DNA of 64,000 nt from Prosapia bicincta (taxonomy: Eukaryota; Arthropoda; Insecta; Hemiptera; Cercopidae), in assembly GCA_036971475.1 (NCBI GenBank), contig JBAIZL010000001.1, positions 143,765,692 through 143,829,691 of the forward strand, in the 5' to 3' direction. Both the position numbers and the translations under genes were made by a program. Below are positions 11,149-21,669 of the stretch, piece by piece (within the stretch, counting starts at the first letter, position 1; each line of letters starts with the position of its first letter). A model generated the notes under the pieces. That model searched no databases. It was not told the origin of the DNA and saw nothing but the letters and a program-made list of their open reading frames with translations.

Positions 11149-14100
11149 TCACGTAGCATTATGGTTCTTGATATTACACGCCTACTTCCTTGTCAATGTC
11201 AGGAGGGAAATGTGTAGTCACTGCAATAACTAGCAATGCTTAAATATGGTCTAGATTCGGCATAGTTTCAGAACAAACCCGGTACCTCTAGTCAAGGATC
11301 ATCAATGAACACCTCGTTAATCCCTGCAAGAATGATAATATCAGCAAAGAATTATGCATGTATTTAGGTTCCCTATAGAATTGATAGAATTACTCTGTTA
11401 GTTTTATTACATCAACGAAAAGACTTGTCGATATAAGTAAACACTAAAACTTGGTACTTGAATATTTTCCTGAAAATACGTATTATTATGTGTATAAAAT
11501 ATGAAAGCATTAAATATATGTTTCTTGATACTGTATGAATAATCCCTACTGAATTTAATAGAGTCATATCAGAGGTTATTTTCCACTTTAAACTCTAATT
11601 GTTTTTACGTATTGTTATCTGCGTGAAACAATTAGCTAACGTTTAATGATGTGAAACATGGGTAATTTGAACTCATTTATTGCAAGCGGGGCATTATCTG
11701 AAAAGGAAGAGCTCATTTTTAAATTTATTTAAACAGTTCTTTTGTAAAATGTTCTAATGTTTATGATTTAGTATAAACTGAAAAATTTAATATTGTATAA
11801 TTACAAACCGAAAAAATACGTTAACTCTGAAATGATGCCTTTTAATTTAATTTCTTATCTACGTTTTATCTATAAATTCAAATAACCAATAAATTTGAAT
11901 TAGCTGTCGATATCTGTTTTGTAATTTTGTAGTAACATACATTTTTCAATGAAATATGTTATTATGAATAAATAAATTATAAAAAGTAGAAGGGATGTGA
12001 GTTAGGTGAGAAATCGGTTGTTCGCACTGGAAGATCGTTGACTAGTGAAATGGTATTTTTCAAAAATGTTTGGCCGTGTCTGTTTCCGGATTTTATTTAC
12101 AGAAACAAGAGAGTCAAATTTTTCATTTCACTATTTCAAGAATGTTGAAAAAACGGGAAAACATTTTATTTAACTCTACAAACGTTGAATTTGTTTAAAA
12201 TTATTGTTTATAGTTCAAAACATTTTAAGTAATTGAGAAGAGTAACCTGTAGAATCTGATATGGAAACGTTTGACCCTTAATCAATAATCTGAACGATTT
12301 AAGCACTTGGTCTTTAAAAACAGATTTATTTGCCACGTACAAGCCTGGTTTAAGTAGTGAACCTTCATTTCTTTTACCCTTTGTATTGATGCTAATATTT
12401 GAATTTATTTAGGAAACTTTCCTTTTGGCACGAACAGGCTTACTAACAATACAACTTTTAAGAAATAAAAATTAAAAAAACATCTTTATTCGTGAAATTT
12501 CATAAACATTTCTCTTATAACTAATAATATAAATTCAATACGTTTTCAGCGTTATAAACAATTGATAGAGTATTATTCACTTCAATAACGTCTAAAACTA
12601 TTTTGAAAATATTATCATAATCCACAAACTACTTTCAGTTTTATGAAACACTCTAGCTATTGTACTTTGGAAGCGTAAGTGTCATCTAGGACATCACTTA
12701 TGTAATGGGAAGTAATAATGAAAAGGAATAAACTTAAATAAAACAAATTGTGTAATAATAACAAATAAACCTTAAAAAAATAAAGCAATTTGTCCGAGAC
12801 TAATTGATTAATAATATAAGGCTGATTCACATAAAATCATTGATATGGAAACAAATTAGGTAAAAATGCAAGTATCACTTGGAGAAATTACTAAAGTATA
12901 TAGATGAAGCAATGCATTTTCCTTTTCACTTTACGAGAGAAATAATATAATAAATTTATATATTTCATACCACTAATATGGGAAACATTTTAAAATTAGT
13001 AGGTATACGGAATGTTAAAGTTAAATTAGGAATTGGTTGTTTGAGTTAATTTTAATCTAAAATTTAAAAAATAAAATCTAACTTCGTTGATAGAAAGAAA
13101 AACAGACATGAGAGAATAAAATATCACAATATTACCATTAATATTACTGACATGAAAAATCATCAGCAAAAATGGAATTCTTAATCCATTATGAACAATA
13201 TTTAGTTTTTTTAATATCTTAGCTCATGGCTACTTCAAACAAAGATGAATATATAACATTTTCTTTACTTACCTCGTAATATTTTTATTAACTATTTATG
13301 CCTTGAAATATAATTTCTACTTGTTTGTGTTGGTTGTTTACCTCAACGAGTTATAATTGCCTTCCAAAGTATTTTAACAGAATTTATAATTCGCTATAGT
13401 ATATTTGTACCCATACTATTAACTTTACACTTTTTTGTGCTACCTTTGAAAAACAACACTTTTCTATTAACAGAAACCGAGTGTACGTTTCTGAACTCGG
13501 TTCTAATCAAACTTTACTTCCACGGAGATTTCTAAATATTTTACGTCAAAATGGAGCGTAGTTGATTACAAGGAAATAAAACAAAGTTTGTTTTCCTGTG
13601 GAAAGGTATTCTAAAGTAAACCAGTTCAACAAAAAGGGTCTTGTTGATGCGATGTTTTTTTTTGTTGGTTGTTGTCTTACAAAATACTTTAAATAAATTT
13701 CAGTGTAAAAGTAATAGAAATATTTTCACAATTGTGTGAAAAGCTGAACGATTATTCGAATAATTTGTTTTTGTTCCAATATGTTTATTTGACGACTGGT
13801 TATCTTTCTTTGAAACTAAATAGTATTGAGAAAATATCCTGACCTGTGAGCAAAACCTAAACAATGACAAAGTTTATATAATGTTTGAGTATGTTTAATT
13901 ATACCTTGTTTTCGAGAAAAAAGTGATATTTTATTAATTTTTTTTTAATTATTTATATTCATACATAATAGGTAAAAAACAATTTGGAAACTATTTTCCA
14001 AGCATCAGGAATGATTAGCATATTCCGAATTGAGAAATAAATTTCAACCAAATAAATATTAAATGTACCAAAATATACCGAATTAAAATTAAAAATGAAA

Positions 14101-14837
14101 GATTTCACTTGTAAACCAAGTTCACATCTACTGTGTAAAATATTATGCGTATATTACCTTATGAAATTGAGTTAGCAATCATATTATAGAATGAAAATAA
14201 CTTTGGTATGAAATTATCACTGAATGTAATGTAAAAACCAATTTTAAAACAACATAAATTACTGTACAAATATTCAATAAGTGAGTTTTAATATCAATAT
14301 GCCTATTTTATTTTATTGGAAATTATATTATGTTGAGAAAATAAAAAGTATGGGATATTAGTAGTTCACTAAAAAGTACATAAAAAGTATTGCAAAAGTA
14401 TGGCATTCAGTTTCTACAGTATTATGCACCGAATAAGGCATGGCTGAGTATACAGCATTGCACATATGTTATGCTATGCCATATTATATAATTGCAATAT
14501 TTTATAATATAAAATATAATTCGTTGGAGATTTATATTATTATAAAAATTGTAGAGCTACTTTTTCTTTAAAAAAACACAATATTGATATAAAAGGTATA
14601 GTTAACTGTTTTTTCTACCTTTAAACGAAATAATATAATAATGTAATAAGTTTAAATCAAATGCATAGTAAACGGCTAACCGAACTGTTGCACTAGAGTT
14701 CACTAAGAATAATTCCCTTTAACGTTTCTGAACAGCACTACCGGAATCAGGCTAACATCTAGTATGTGTCCGTCCTATAGTGACTTATTTAAGTTAGCCT
14801 TGCTATATAATTAATATTCGGAGCCTTATAGAAACTT
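11149..14837. other. AT-rich DNA without recognisable gene
   Basis: Only short frames; none has a family signature or convincing splice borders. No repeats longer than simple A/T runs were recognised. Confidence 0.4.
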
Positions 14838-15143
14838 TTGCAAATGATCACTAAATTTTTCACTGCATGGAAGTATTAGCTACGCATGATGTTATTAACT
14901 TGCAAGTTATAGCCTACTTTAGGCAACCATGTTACATTACATATCGATAAGAAACTTGAAGCAACAAACTTTAAAAACTGAATAAATATGACAAGGATTT
15001 ATAACCAACGAATACTGTAGCAATAGGAAATTCCTTAGCTAGCAATATTGAAGCTGTTACACTTATAAATTGGGAGGTTAGGGATAAAACTCTTGGGAAC
15101 CACAAGGGCAAAGGAAATTAGCGCATGCGCGGAATAACTGGTT
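14838..15143 (+). repeat. Direct repeat A flanking repeat B, left copy
   Basis: A 306-bp block from ttgcaaatgatcac to gcggaataactggtt. It recurs in the same orientation at 16149-16446 with a few small indels. Only 5 bp separate it from repeat B on its right. Together the blocks form A-B-A, as in an element with terminal direct repeats, a miniature LTR element, or a local duplication. Confidence 0.9.
15121..15130. promoter_or_regulatory. NRF-1/ewg-like palindrome
   Basis: GCGCATGCGC is a perfect 10-bp palindrome matching the core of the NRF-1 (insect erect wing) site. It is striking in this CpG-poor, AT-rich setting. It sits near the end of repeat A and is preserved in the other copy. Confidence 0.4.
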
Positions 15144-15148
15144 CTATT

Positions 15149-16146
15149 TTTAAGAAAAATAGAATAGAAAAAGCGAGATAGATATAGGAACAAATTATTT
15201 ATTTTTGTTTGGATGTAAACTTTTGCTTGTTGGCTAAGATCCTTTACATAAGGTGCAGTCAATCTTTTTCAAAAACCCTTTAATGTTTCCTTTATTTTTA
15301 GATGTTTTTTCCAATGAAACGTTTTACTCATTGGCCAATAATGTTTATTAATATAAACTATTTTGATATTACTTATTTAATTATAGGATGACAGAATTGA
15401 GAGAAAACTTTACAGACGTCAAAAGGGATAAAAAAGGTTGTAGTGCTGCATTTAAAGAATGTTAAAAAATGTACGTAAAGCTGTATATTTGAAATTGTCA
15501 GTAATGGTTTACAAACGTCGCATAGAATTACTTTGTTTAACGATAGCCAAGAATGAAGGTATTTATTCTCATTTAATTGAAACGTTTTAGTGTTATGTTT
15601 TCCTTTCGAATTCGGTAGCGTTAAGACACGTGGCTCATATAATTTAACCATGTATTTTGTTACCGTTCTTTTCTTAATGCAGAGTGTGTCTCATATTGTC
15701 CCCATCGTATCTAAAATATTTATATAAAATAAAATTATTTTATTTTTTTCCAACTAAATGTATTAGAATTTTAAATTGATATACTGGTCAAATAAAAATT
15801 TGTATTTATTTTGAGTATAAAAATATGATAGGGTTTTTCTAACTGTGGTTTATAAAATGTTAGTTTATGAAAACATTTATAACCCAATTTGTTTTCGAAA
15901 AGTTTTTTATCAAAACATGTTATGTTTAGAAAATAAAAAAAAAAATAGTTTATTCAAAACATGCTAAAATTCTGTCTTGATGACATTTTACAAATTGAAC
16001 ATGAAAGTTGTGAAGAGCATGTTTATAAAATTTCCCATAGTCAAGGTGGACTATGACGTCATTACACAGGGTTTGAGCAATGTTACATTTCTCGCCATTG
16101 TTGTTTGTACCAAACGCATTACCGCAGTGAGACAAGTTGCATTGTG
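15149..16146. repeat. 1-kb dispersed repeat B, copy 2
   Basis: Second copy of 10159-11148 in the same orientation, about 5 kb away. Unlike copy 1 it is flanked on both sides by repeat A, with 5 bp and 2 bp at the junctions. Its minus-strand frames at 15035-15262 (partly outside) and 15373-15651 match those of copy 1. Confidence 0.9.
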
Positions 16147-16148
16147 CA

Positions 16149-16446
16149 TTGCAAATGATCACTAAATTTTTCGCTGCATGGAAGTATTAGCTACGCATGA
16201 TGTTATTAACTTGCAAGTTATAGCCTACTTTAGGCAACCAGTATCGATAAGAAACTTGAAGCCAACAAACTTCAAAAACTGAATAAATATGACAAGGATT
16301 TATAACCAACGAATACTGTAGCAATAGGAAATTCCTTAGCTAGCAATATTGAAGCTGTTACACTTATAAATTGGGAGGTTAGAGATAAAACTCTTGGGAA
16401 CCACAAGGGCAAAGGAAAAATTAGCGCATGCGCGGAATAACTGGTT
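16149..16446 (+). repeat. Direct repeat A flanking repeat B, right copy
   Basis: Matches 14838-15143 in the same orientation. It lacks a short piece (tgttacattacat in the left copy) and ends at the same ctggtt. The sequence beyond (gcaccatcaaaac) differs from that beyond the left copy, so the repeat edge is sharp. Confidence 0.9.
16424..16433. promoter_or_regulatory. NRF-1/ewg-like palindrome, second copy
   Basis: The same GCGCATGCGC palindrome in the right copy of repeat A. A short frame opens just downstream at 16428-16679, but nothing else supports transcription here. Confidence 0.35.
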
Positions 16447-16921
16447 GCACCATCAAAACTCTCATTTACGTGTATCAGTGCTTTTCGTTTGTATTGTTGC
16501 CTTTCAAAAACATATCTGAGTATTTTCAGTTTTGTAAAGCTATTGCGTTCAGGATGTGTAAGCCATCATTGACAGATAATATTACTATTATTAACAATAA
16601 CGAAATCGATAATAAAAAAATTTCAGATAATAAAAAAGTTCAGAAAAATAAAATGTCATTACTTTTATTACACAAGTAATCAGACAGTATACGCGGCCTT
16701 TTGTTCATACATTCAAATAGAGCCTAACACCGCCCTCTCTCTATAAGCTTAAAGCAGTTTCGATGTATTCTAAATAGCTTTAAACACCGACAGATCACTC
16801 GCAATACTGCCATACAACTCCATAGCAAAATGTTCGGCAGGTGGATAATACAACTATAACCAACCATTTTCAGCTTATAAAGTTTTCTTGAGTTCCTACC
16901 TACTCTCCTATGCGAAAAGAG

Positions 16922-16929
<8 letters not shown>

Positions 16930-16975
<46 letters not shown>
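16930..16975. repeat. (GA)n microsatellite
   Basis: Alternating GA run preceded by an imperfect GAAA tract starting near 16917. Confidence 0.95.
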
Positions 16976-16978
<3 letters not shown>

Positions 16979-18021
16979 CCTCTATCGCCTTCGACCTATG
17001 TTCCATGTTCAAATATTTATAAATTTGTGAGCCTATATACATTTATAAGCTCTAAGGTCATTTAACTACAAATATGTTAGATTTGTTTAATTTAAACTAG
17101 GAAAACGATATTATAGAAGTGGAATTTTACTGTCATAATAACGTTTTACAAATCTAAAAGTATGATAGTTTAATATGAAAATATGAAAAGTATGAGAGTT
17201 TAATAAACTGAATGAGAAAACTTTCAATAGAAAAACAACAAAGACTCTCCTGTATTGAACTTAAGTAAAAATATTTGTGCAATATCTGTTCTATTTCTAT
17301 TAATAGACCTAATTACTATTATCTCTAGTCACAGCATAAACTAATTCCAAACATAATACGTGTATCTGAGGTATATATAATGCTAGTTTGCAACTGCTTG
17401 TTACTTATAGGGTTGGTCGGGGAGTTTTGCAATGAGGTTATTCGATGTCTCTTATTCAATAATATAGTTACATAAGTAGCATAATTACATGGCTTCGTTC
17501 CATATTAAACCTGATATTCCTCTTTATGATGCAATTAAGCTGAAGCAAACAGTTACTCTTGGCAATCATTATCAATATATTTTTAAGAAATAACTCCTTT
17601 CTCCGCAAGTACCAGTATAACAGCACATCGGTAATATACAGTATGTTGGTTATGGACATTTTACGTAGGCCCCATTGTTATAAAAAGTTATTTTAATAAA
17701 TCAACAGTATATAATTCATCATGTTTTAAAATTCACAATATCCTTTCCATTAAAATGTCATACATTTCTCAAAATTTATTATTTTTTTTCATATACAGAA
17801 TTATCTATATATAATATTTATTTATTTTTATTATAAGTTTATAGAAAATATAACAAAAAAATATCAAAATTTATTAAATTGGTCCCTATTTTATCACCCT
17901 ACCGACTACACTCTATGCACACTCAATACAAATTTGGAGACTATACAAGAAATAAAGTCCTAGGTAGGAATAGCCATCTATAAGTAGCCGTTCTTTAAAA
18001 AATTAGGATTATTTTCAGTAT
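16976..18021. other. AT-rich DNA without recognisable gene
   Basis: Short chance frames only, including a 63-codon minus-strand frame at 17468-17659 without recognisable motif. Confidence 0.4.
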
Positions 18022-18237
18022 ATGGCATGTGTTCAGTATACTCATGTTTTGCTGAGGCAGGGACTCTCTGATGTCATGTGTAAGAGGTTGGAAGGTTTCG
18101 AAATGTGGACATATCGGTGCATGCCGCCTTCTCCGAGGGTCAGTGAAATCCGAAATACAGTAATACTCAATTCTTACAAAATCTTACGAATTGTAACGTG
18201 TTTTTTATTACCGCCAAGTACCCGATATTTAGCGTAA
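18022..18237 (+). pseudogene. Reverse-transcriptase C-terminal remnant (LINE type)
   Basis: A 71-codon frame whose residues 20-32 read CKRLEGFEMWTYR. This matches the widespread C-terminal signature of LINE reverse transcriptases of the RTE/CR1 type, where a K/R-R-L-E-x-F-E-M-W-x-Y-R block follows the catalytic domain. No palm motifs (YADD, PQG) are found upstream, so only a short 3' piece remains. The GC-richer sequence down to about 18450 (ggttcgtaggagaccagagccagcg and so on) may be the rest of the same fragment. Assignment rests on this one motif. Confidence 0.45.
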
Positions 18238-18459
18238 GTAGTTACTAATAGTTCGACTGAGGGCAGAACTGTAAGGTCTAAGTTTAATAATAGCTGATCC
18301 CCATGTATTTTATATTGCCGATCCTTTTGTAATTAAAATAGAAAGTCAGAAACCGGTAGAAGGTGCAATTGAGAGTGGTTCGTAGGAGACCAGAGCCAGC
18401 GTGACCAAGGGATCTATCTCCAATCCGTCGCATTTACCTTAAGGGATCTAGCTAAGGAA

Positions 18460-19278
18460 TTAACCTTTATAATTATACAACGTCACGAAAAGGTAAAGAT
18501 TTCAAAATTTTAAAATATATTTTATACGTATGCTTAAAGTAGGAAGGATGTTAAAGAAATTTCTAAATTTTCTAAATTTTATTTTGTTGCATAACTGTGT
18601 TATTCAGCCTTCCTACAGCGATGTAACAACACTATGAAAAAAAATTATATTTCGGACCTATTTTACGGACATATGATTGCAAAAGAAATCCTAAACTGTC
18701 GCAGAATATCTTGACTGAAGATTTTAAGGAAATGTTCCAATTACCTGCTGAGTAATGAACTCGAAGTCAGAGTAAATAATGTGTAAAATAAATAACGAAA
18801 CCTTCGACAAATCTACAGCAACTAAACATCGAAAATCTTAAACTAGCCTTATATGAAAAAGCTGTTAAAGAAATAAAAAACAATGTATAAATCTGAGACA
18901 AGTATATTATATAAATATAGTGCAATCAAACGTGGGAAATAGATCTTAATGACAAATAAAAAAAAAAAAAACATAAAAGAATGTAAGAATTGTTCAGTAG
19001 TTACAAATTACTGTTGCATATAGAAATGTAGATATATGAAGAAATGATAAATAATAAATAATCGTACAAAATGTAGAAATGCGGAAATGGAATGTAATAA
19101 AGAAAGGTGATTTTAAGGTGATATAGAAATGGAAACTAAAAATATAAAATCTAAAACACTAAAGAAAATAAATAAAAGGAACGTGTTGGATTAGAGAAAA
19201 TGACTCCTTGAAGGAAAACATGTTGCAAACTATAAAGGATTTGAAATTTTCTAGAATAATGGAAACGTTAGTTGACAA
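18460..19278. other. A-rich intergenic stretch, no gene seen
   Basis: Strongly A-rich on the plus strand with short poly(A) runs (for example 18960-18972). No frame or repeat unit recognised. Confidence 0.4.
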
Positions 19279-20152
19279 CATGTGTACTTAAAATAAATTG
19301 GATGGTCACGAAGAGAATAATGTATATTACAGTTTATACAATGCACACGTACATTTGCAACAAAAACGACTGTAATTACGTTTAAACACAACCTGTCGAT
19401 TGATGCCTTCGATAGCTAATTGAATTCAAATTGTGTAACCAAATCAATAATTTCCGTAATTAACTCTAACCTCTGAAATATTTGTTTAATAAATAGGCTT
19501 CAATTCTAACCAGTTTGAATATTGTAAATACTGATGGTTTGATCATTGAAATTCCTTATTGCTACATGGGCTGAAATCTAAATGTCACCGGAAATATACC
19601 CGTCACTGTAGCAGCAACAATATTTAATTGTTGCTCGTACACACATACTAATTATTTAGAACAATCGATTTTAACGGTAAATACATCATAAATTAAAGTA
19701 GTAAAATATAAACGCTTCTCTCAATGCAATAACCTCGAGCTTAGCGCTGATTATACATCTTGTTAGTACTTTGAAATGTCAACTATCCATCTTTTAATCA
19801 TATCGTAACTGAACAATCGGATAAAATCAACTGAATTCCACTTAGCAGGAAATGTACGACAAGTCTGGGCTCGAGAGGGCTATTCAGAAAGCAAGGAACG
19901 TTTTTGAATAAAAAAAAATAATAAGTACAATAAAAAAAATTGACTATATACATCTGAAAGAGCAGCTATAATACTACTTTTCTATGTAGTCGCCAAACAA
20001 ATTGAGACATTTATTGTAGCGGTGGACAAGCTTTGAAATTCCTACATCATAGAAATCTTCCGCCTGCGATGTCAGCCACTCAGTGACATCGTCGTCGTCA
20101 AAGCGCTGTGTTGCTAGCCAGGTCTTCATTCTTGGAAACAAGTGTACTTGGC
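19279..20152 (+). repeat. 874-bp tandem duplication, unit 1
   Basis: Starts at catgtgtactta, which recurs at 20153. The sequence then runs in parallel with unit 2 through cgtacatttgcaacaaaaacgactg, cctctgaaatatttgtttaataaatag and the left end of a mariner element. After 20141, inside the transposase C-terminus, it breaks. About 11 filler bases (gtgtacttggc) precede the start of unit 2 and look copied from the local gtgtactta sequence. Confidence 0.9.
19876..20141 (-). mobile_element. Truncated mariner copy inside duplication unit 1
   Basis: Begins with the terminal repeat agggctattcagaaagcaagg and continues into the 3' end of a transposase gene on the minus strand. It stops where the tandem duplication ends, so the other terminus is absent. 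The minus-strand frame 19974-20183 reads HLFPRMKTWLATQRF near its start and ends GDYIEK followed by a stop. This is the C-terminal part of a mariner-type transposase, better preserved here than in the longer copy. Confidence 0.85.
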
Positions 20153-21039
20153 CATGTGTACTTAAAATAAATTGGATGGTCACGAAGAGAAAAATGTATA
20201 AAACAGTTTATACAATGAACACGTACATTTGCAACAAAAACGACTGTAATTATGTTTGAACACAACCTGTCGATTGATGCCTTCGATAGCCGGCTAATTG
20301 AATTAAAATCCTGTAATCATATCATTAATTTCCGTAATTAACTCTAACCTCTGAAATATTTGTTTAATAAATAGGCTTCAATTCTAACCAGTTTGAATAT
20401 TGTAAATACATATGGTTTGATCATTGAAATTCCTTATTGCCACAAGGGCTGAAATCTAAATGTCACTGGAAATATACCCGTCACTGTAGCTGCAACAATA
20501 TTTAATTGTTGCTAGTACACACGTACTAATTATTTAGTACACTCGTATTAATGTTGCGTCAATAGATTTTAACGGTAAATACATCATAAATTGAAGTAGT
20601 AAGATATGAACGCTTCTCTCAATGCAATAAACTCGAGCTTAGCGCTGATTATACATCTTGTAGGTACTTTGAAATGTCAACTATCAAACTTTTATTCATA
20701 TCGTAACTGAACAATCGGATAAACTCAACTGAATTCCATTTAGCAGGAAATGTACGAGAAGTCTGGTCTCGAGAGGGCTATTCAGAAAGTAAGGAACGTT
20801 TTTGAATAAAAATAATAATAAGTACAATAAATTTTTTTTATTATATACATCTGAAAGTGCAGCTATAATACTACTTTTCTATGTAGTCGCCAAACAAACT
20901 GAGCCATTTATCGTATCGGTGGACAAGCTTTGAAATTCCTTCATCATAGAAATCTGCCATCTGCGATGACAGCCACTCAGTGACATCGTCGTCGTAAAAG
21001 CGCTGTGTTGCTAGCCAGGTCTTCATTCTTGGAAACAAA
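20153..21039 (+). repeat. 874-bp tandem duplication, unit 2
   Basis: Second unit, same orientation, directly adjacent to unit 1. It carries about 20 extra bases near 20545-20565 (gtattaatgttgcgtc) and scattered substitutions. Its right end lies inside the mariner element, which here continues to its other terminus. The mariner insertion must therefore predate the duplication. Confidence 0.9.
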
Positions 21040-21669
21040 TGAAAATCGCTTGGTGTTAGGTCAGGACTATAAGGTCGGATGAGGAAAAACCTCCCATTTT
21101 AACTACTCAAGTTCTTTGGTGCGGTTTGCTGTTTGAGGTTGGGGATTGTCATGCTCAAACAAAATGTCAATTGTCAATTTCCCTCGGCGCTTGTTTTGAA
21201 CTGCTCTCCTAAGCGCTGAAATTTGTGGAAAACAAAGCTAAATCTCCGTTATCGGGAATCGGCGGTTTTCGCGAAACTTTTCATCAACTTTAGCGACCAG
21301 TTCATCAGTTACAATGCTTGGGCGTCCGCTCTTCGCTTTGTCATGAACTAAATGCGCCATTTTATCACATAACTCTCATTTATTACTTTGTTTCCGTAAA
21401 GTTCACACACTTGGCGATCAATGTCTATCGGTTTTAAGTTTTTTGCCAACAAAAACCATATCACTGACCGCCCCTCACAACTGGCGGGATTTTCAATCGC
21501 AACGCACATCTTTAGTTGAGATTGCAATAAAATGGGCAAGGCGGAAATGTTCCCGTTGTCACTGCTGGATGCCGACTGAGTTGCCAAGTGCGCACGCACC
21601 AAAATGTACGTGATCAGCGCGCACCTAGCGACGTCAGACAGAAACGTTCCTTACTTTCTGAACAGCCCT
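20774..21669 (-). mobile_element. Internally deleted mariner-type transposon
   Basis: Terminal inverted repeats of 28 bp with one mismatch: 20774-20801 (agggctattcagaaagtaag...) and 21642-21669. The transposase runs on the minus strand between them. At 896 bp the element is well below the roughly 1.3 kb of autonomous mariners. A clear TA target duplication is not visible at these borders (gag on the left, tta on the right). It is a dead, possibly once cross-mobilised copy. Confidence 0.9.
20871..21509 (-). pseudogene. Mariner transposase pseudogene (HTH_48-type N-terminus)
   Basis: The likely start is the ATG at 21509 (MCVAIENPASCEGRSVIWFL), followed by a helix-turn-helix region (AKNLKPIDIDRQVCELYG...VIKW) typical of mariner/SETMAR-like transposases. 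A frameshift follows. The linker reads SGRPSIVTDELVAKVDEKF and RENRRFPITE, then a stop. The frame next jumps from FPQIS directly to LRRAVQNKRRGKLT, so the central part holding the first two catalytic Asp is deleted. The third-Asp region survives as HDNPQP (normally HDNARPH), and then TKELEWLKWEVFPHP. The C-terminus is frameshifted, with several stops. It can make no active enzyme. Confidence 0.85.

Noticed and set aside
15950..16165. Overlapping frames on both strands at the end of repeat B
   Set aside because: Short, mutually exclusive and without motif; the corresponding plus-strand frame at 10985-11233 diverges where the repeat ends.
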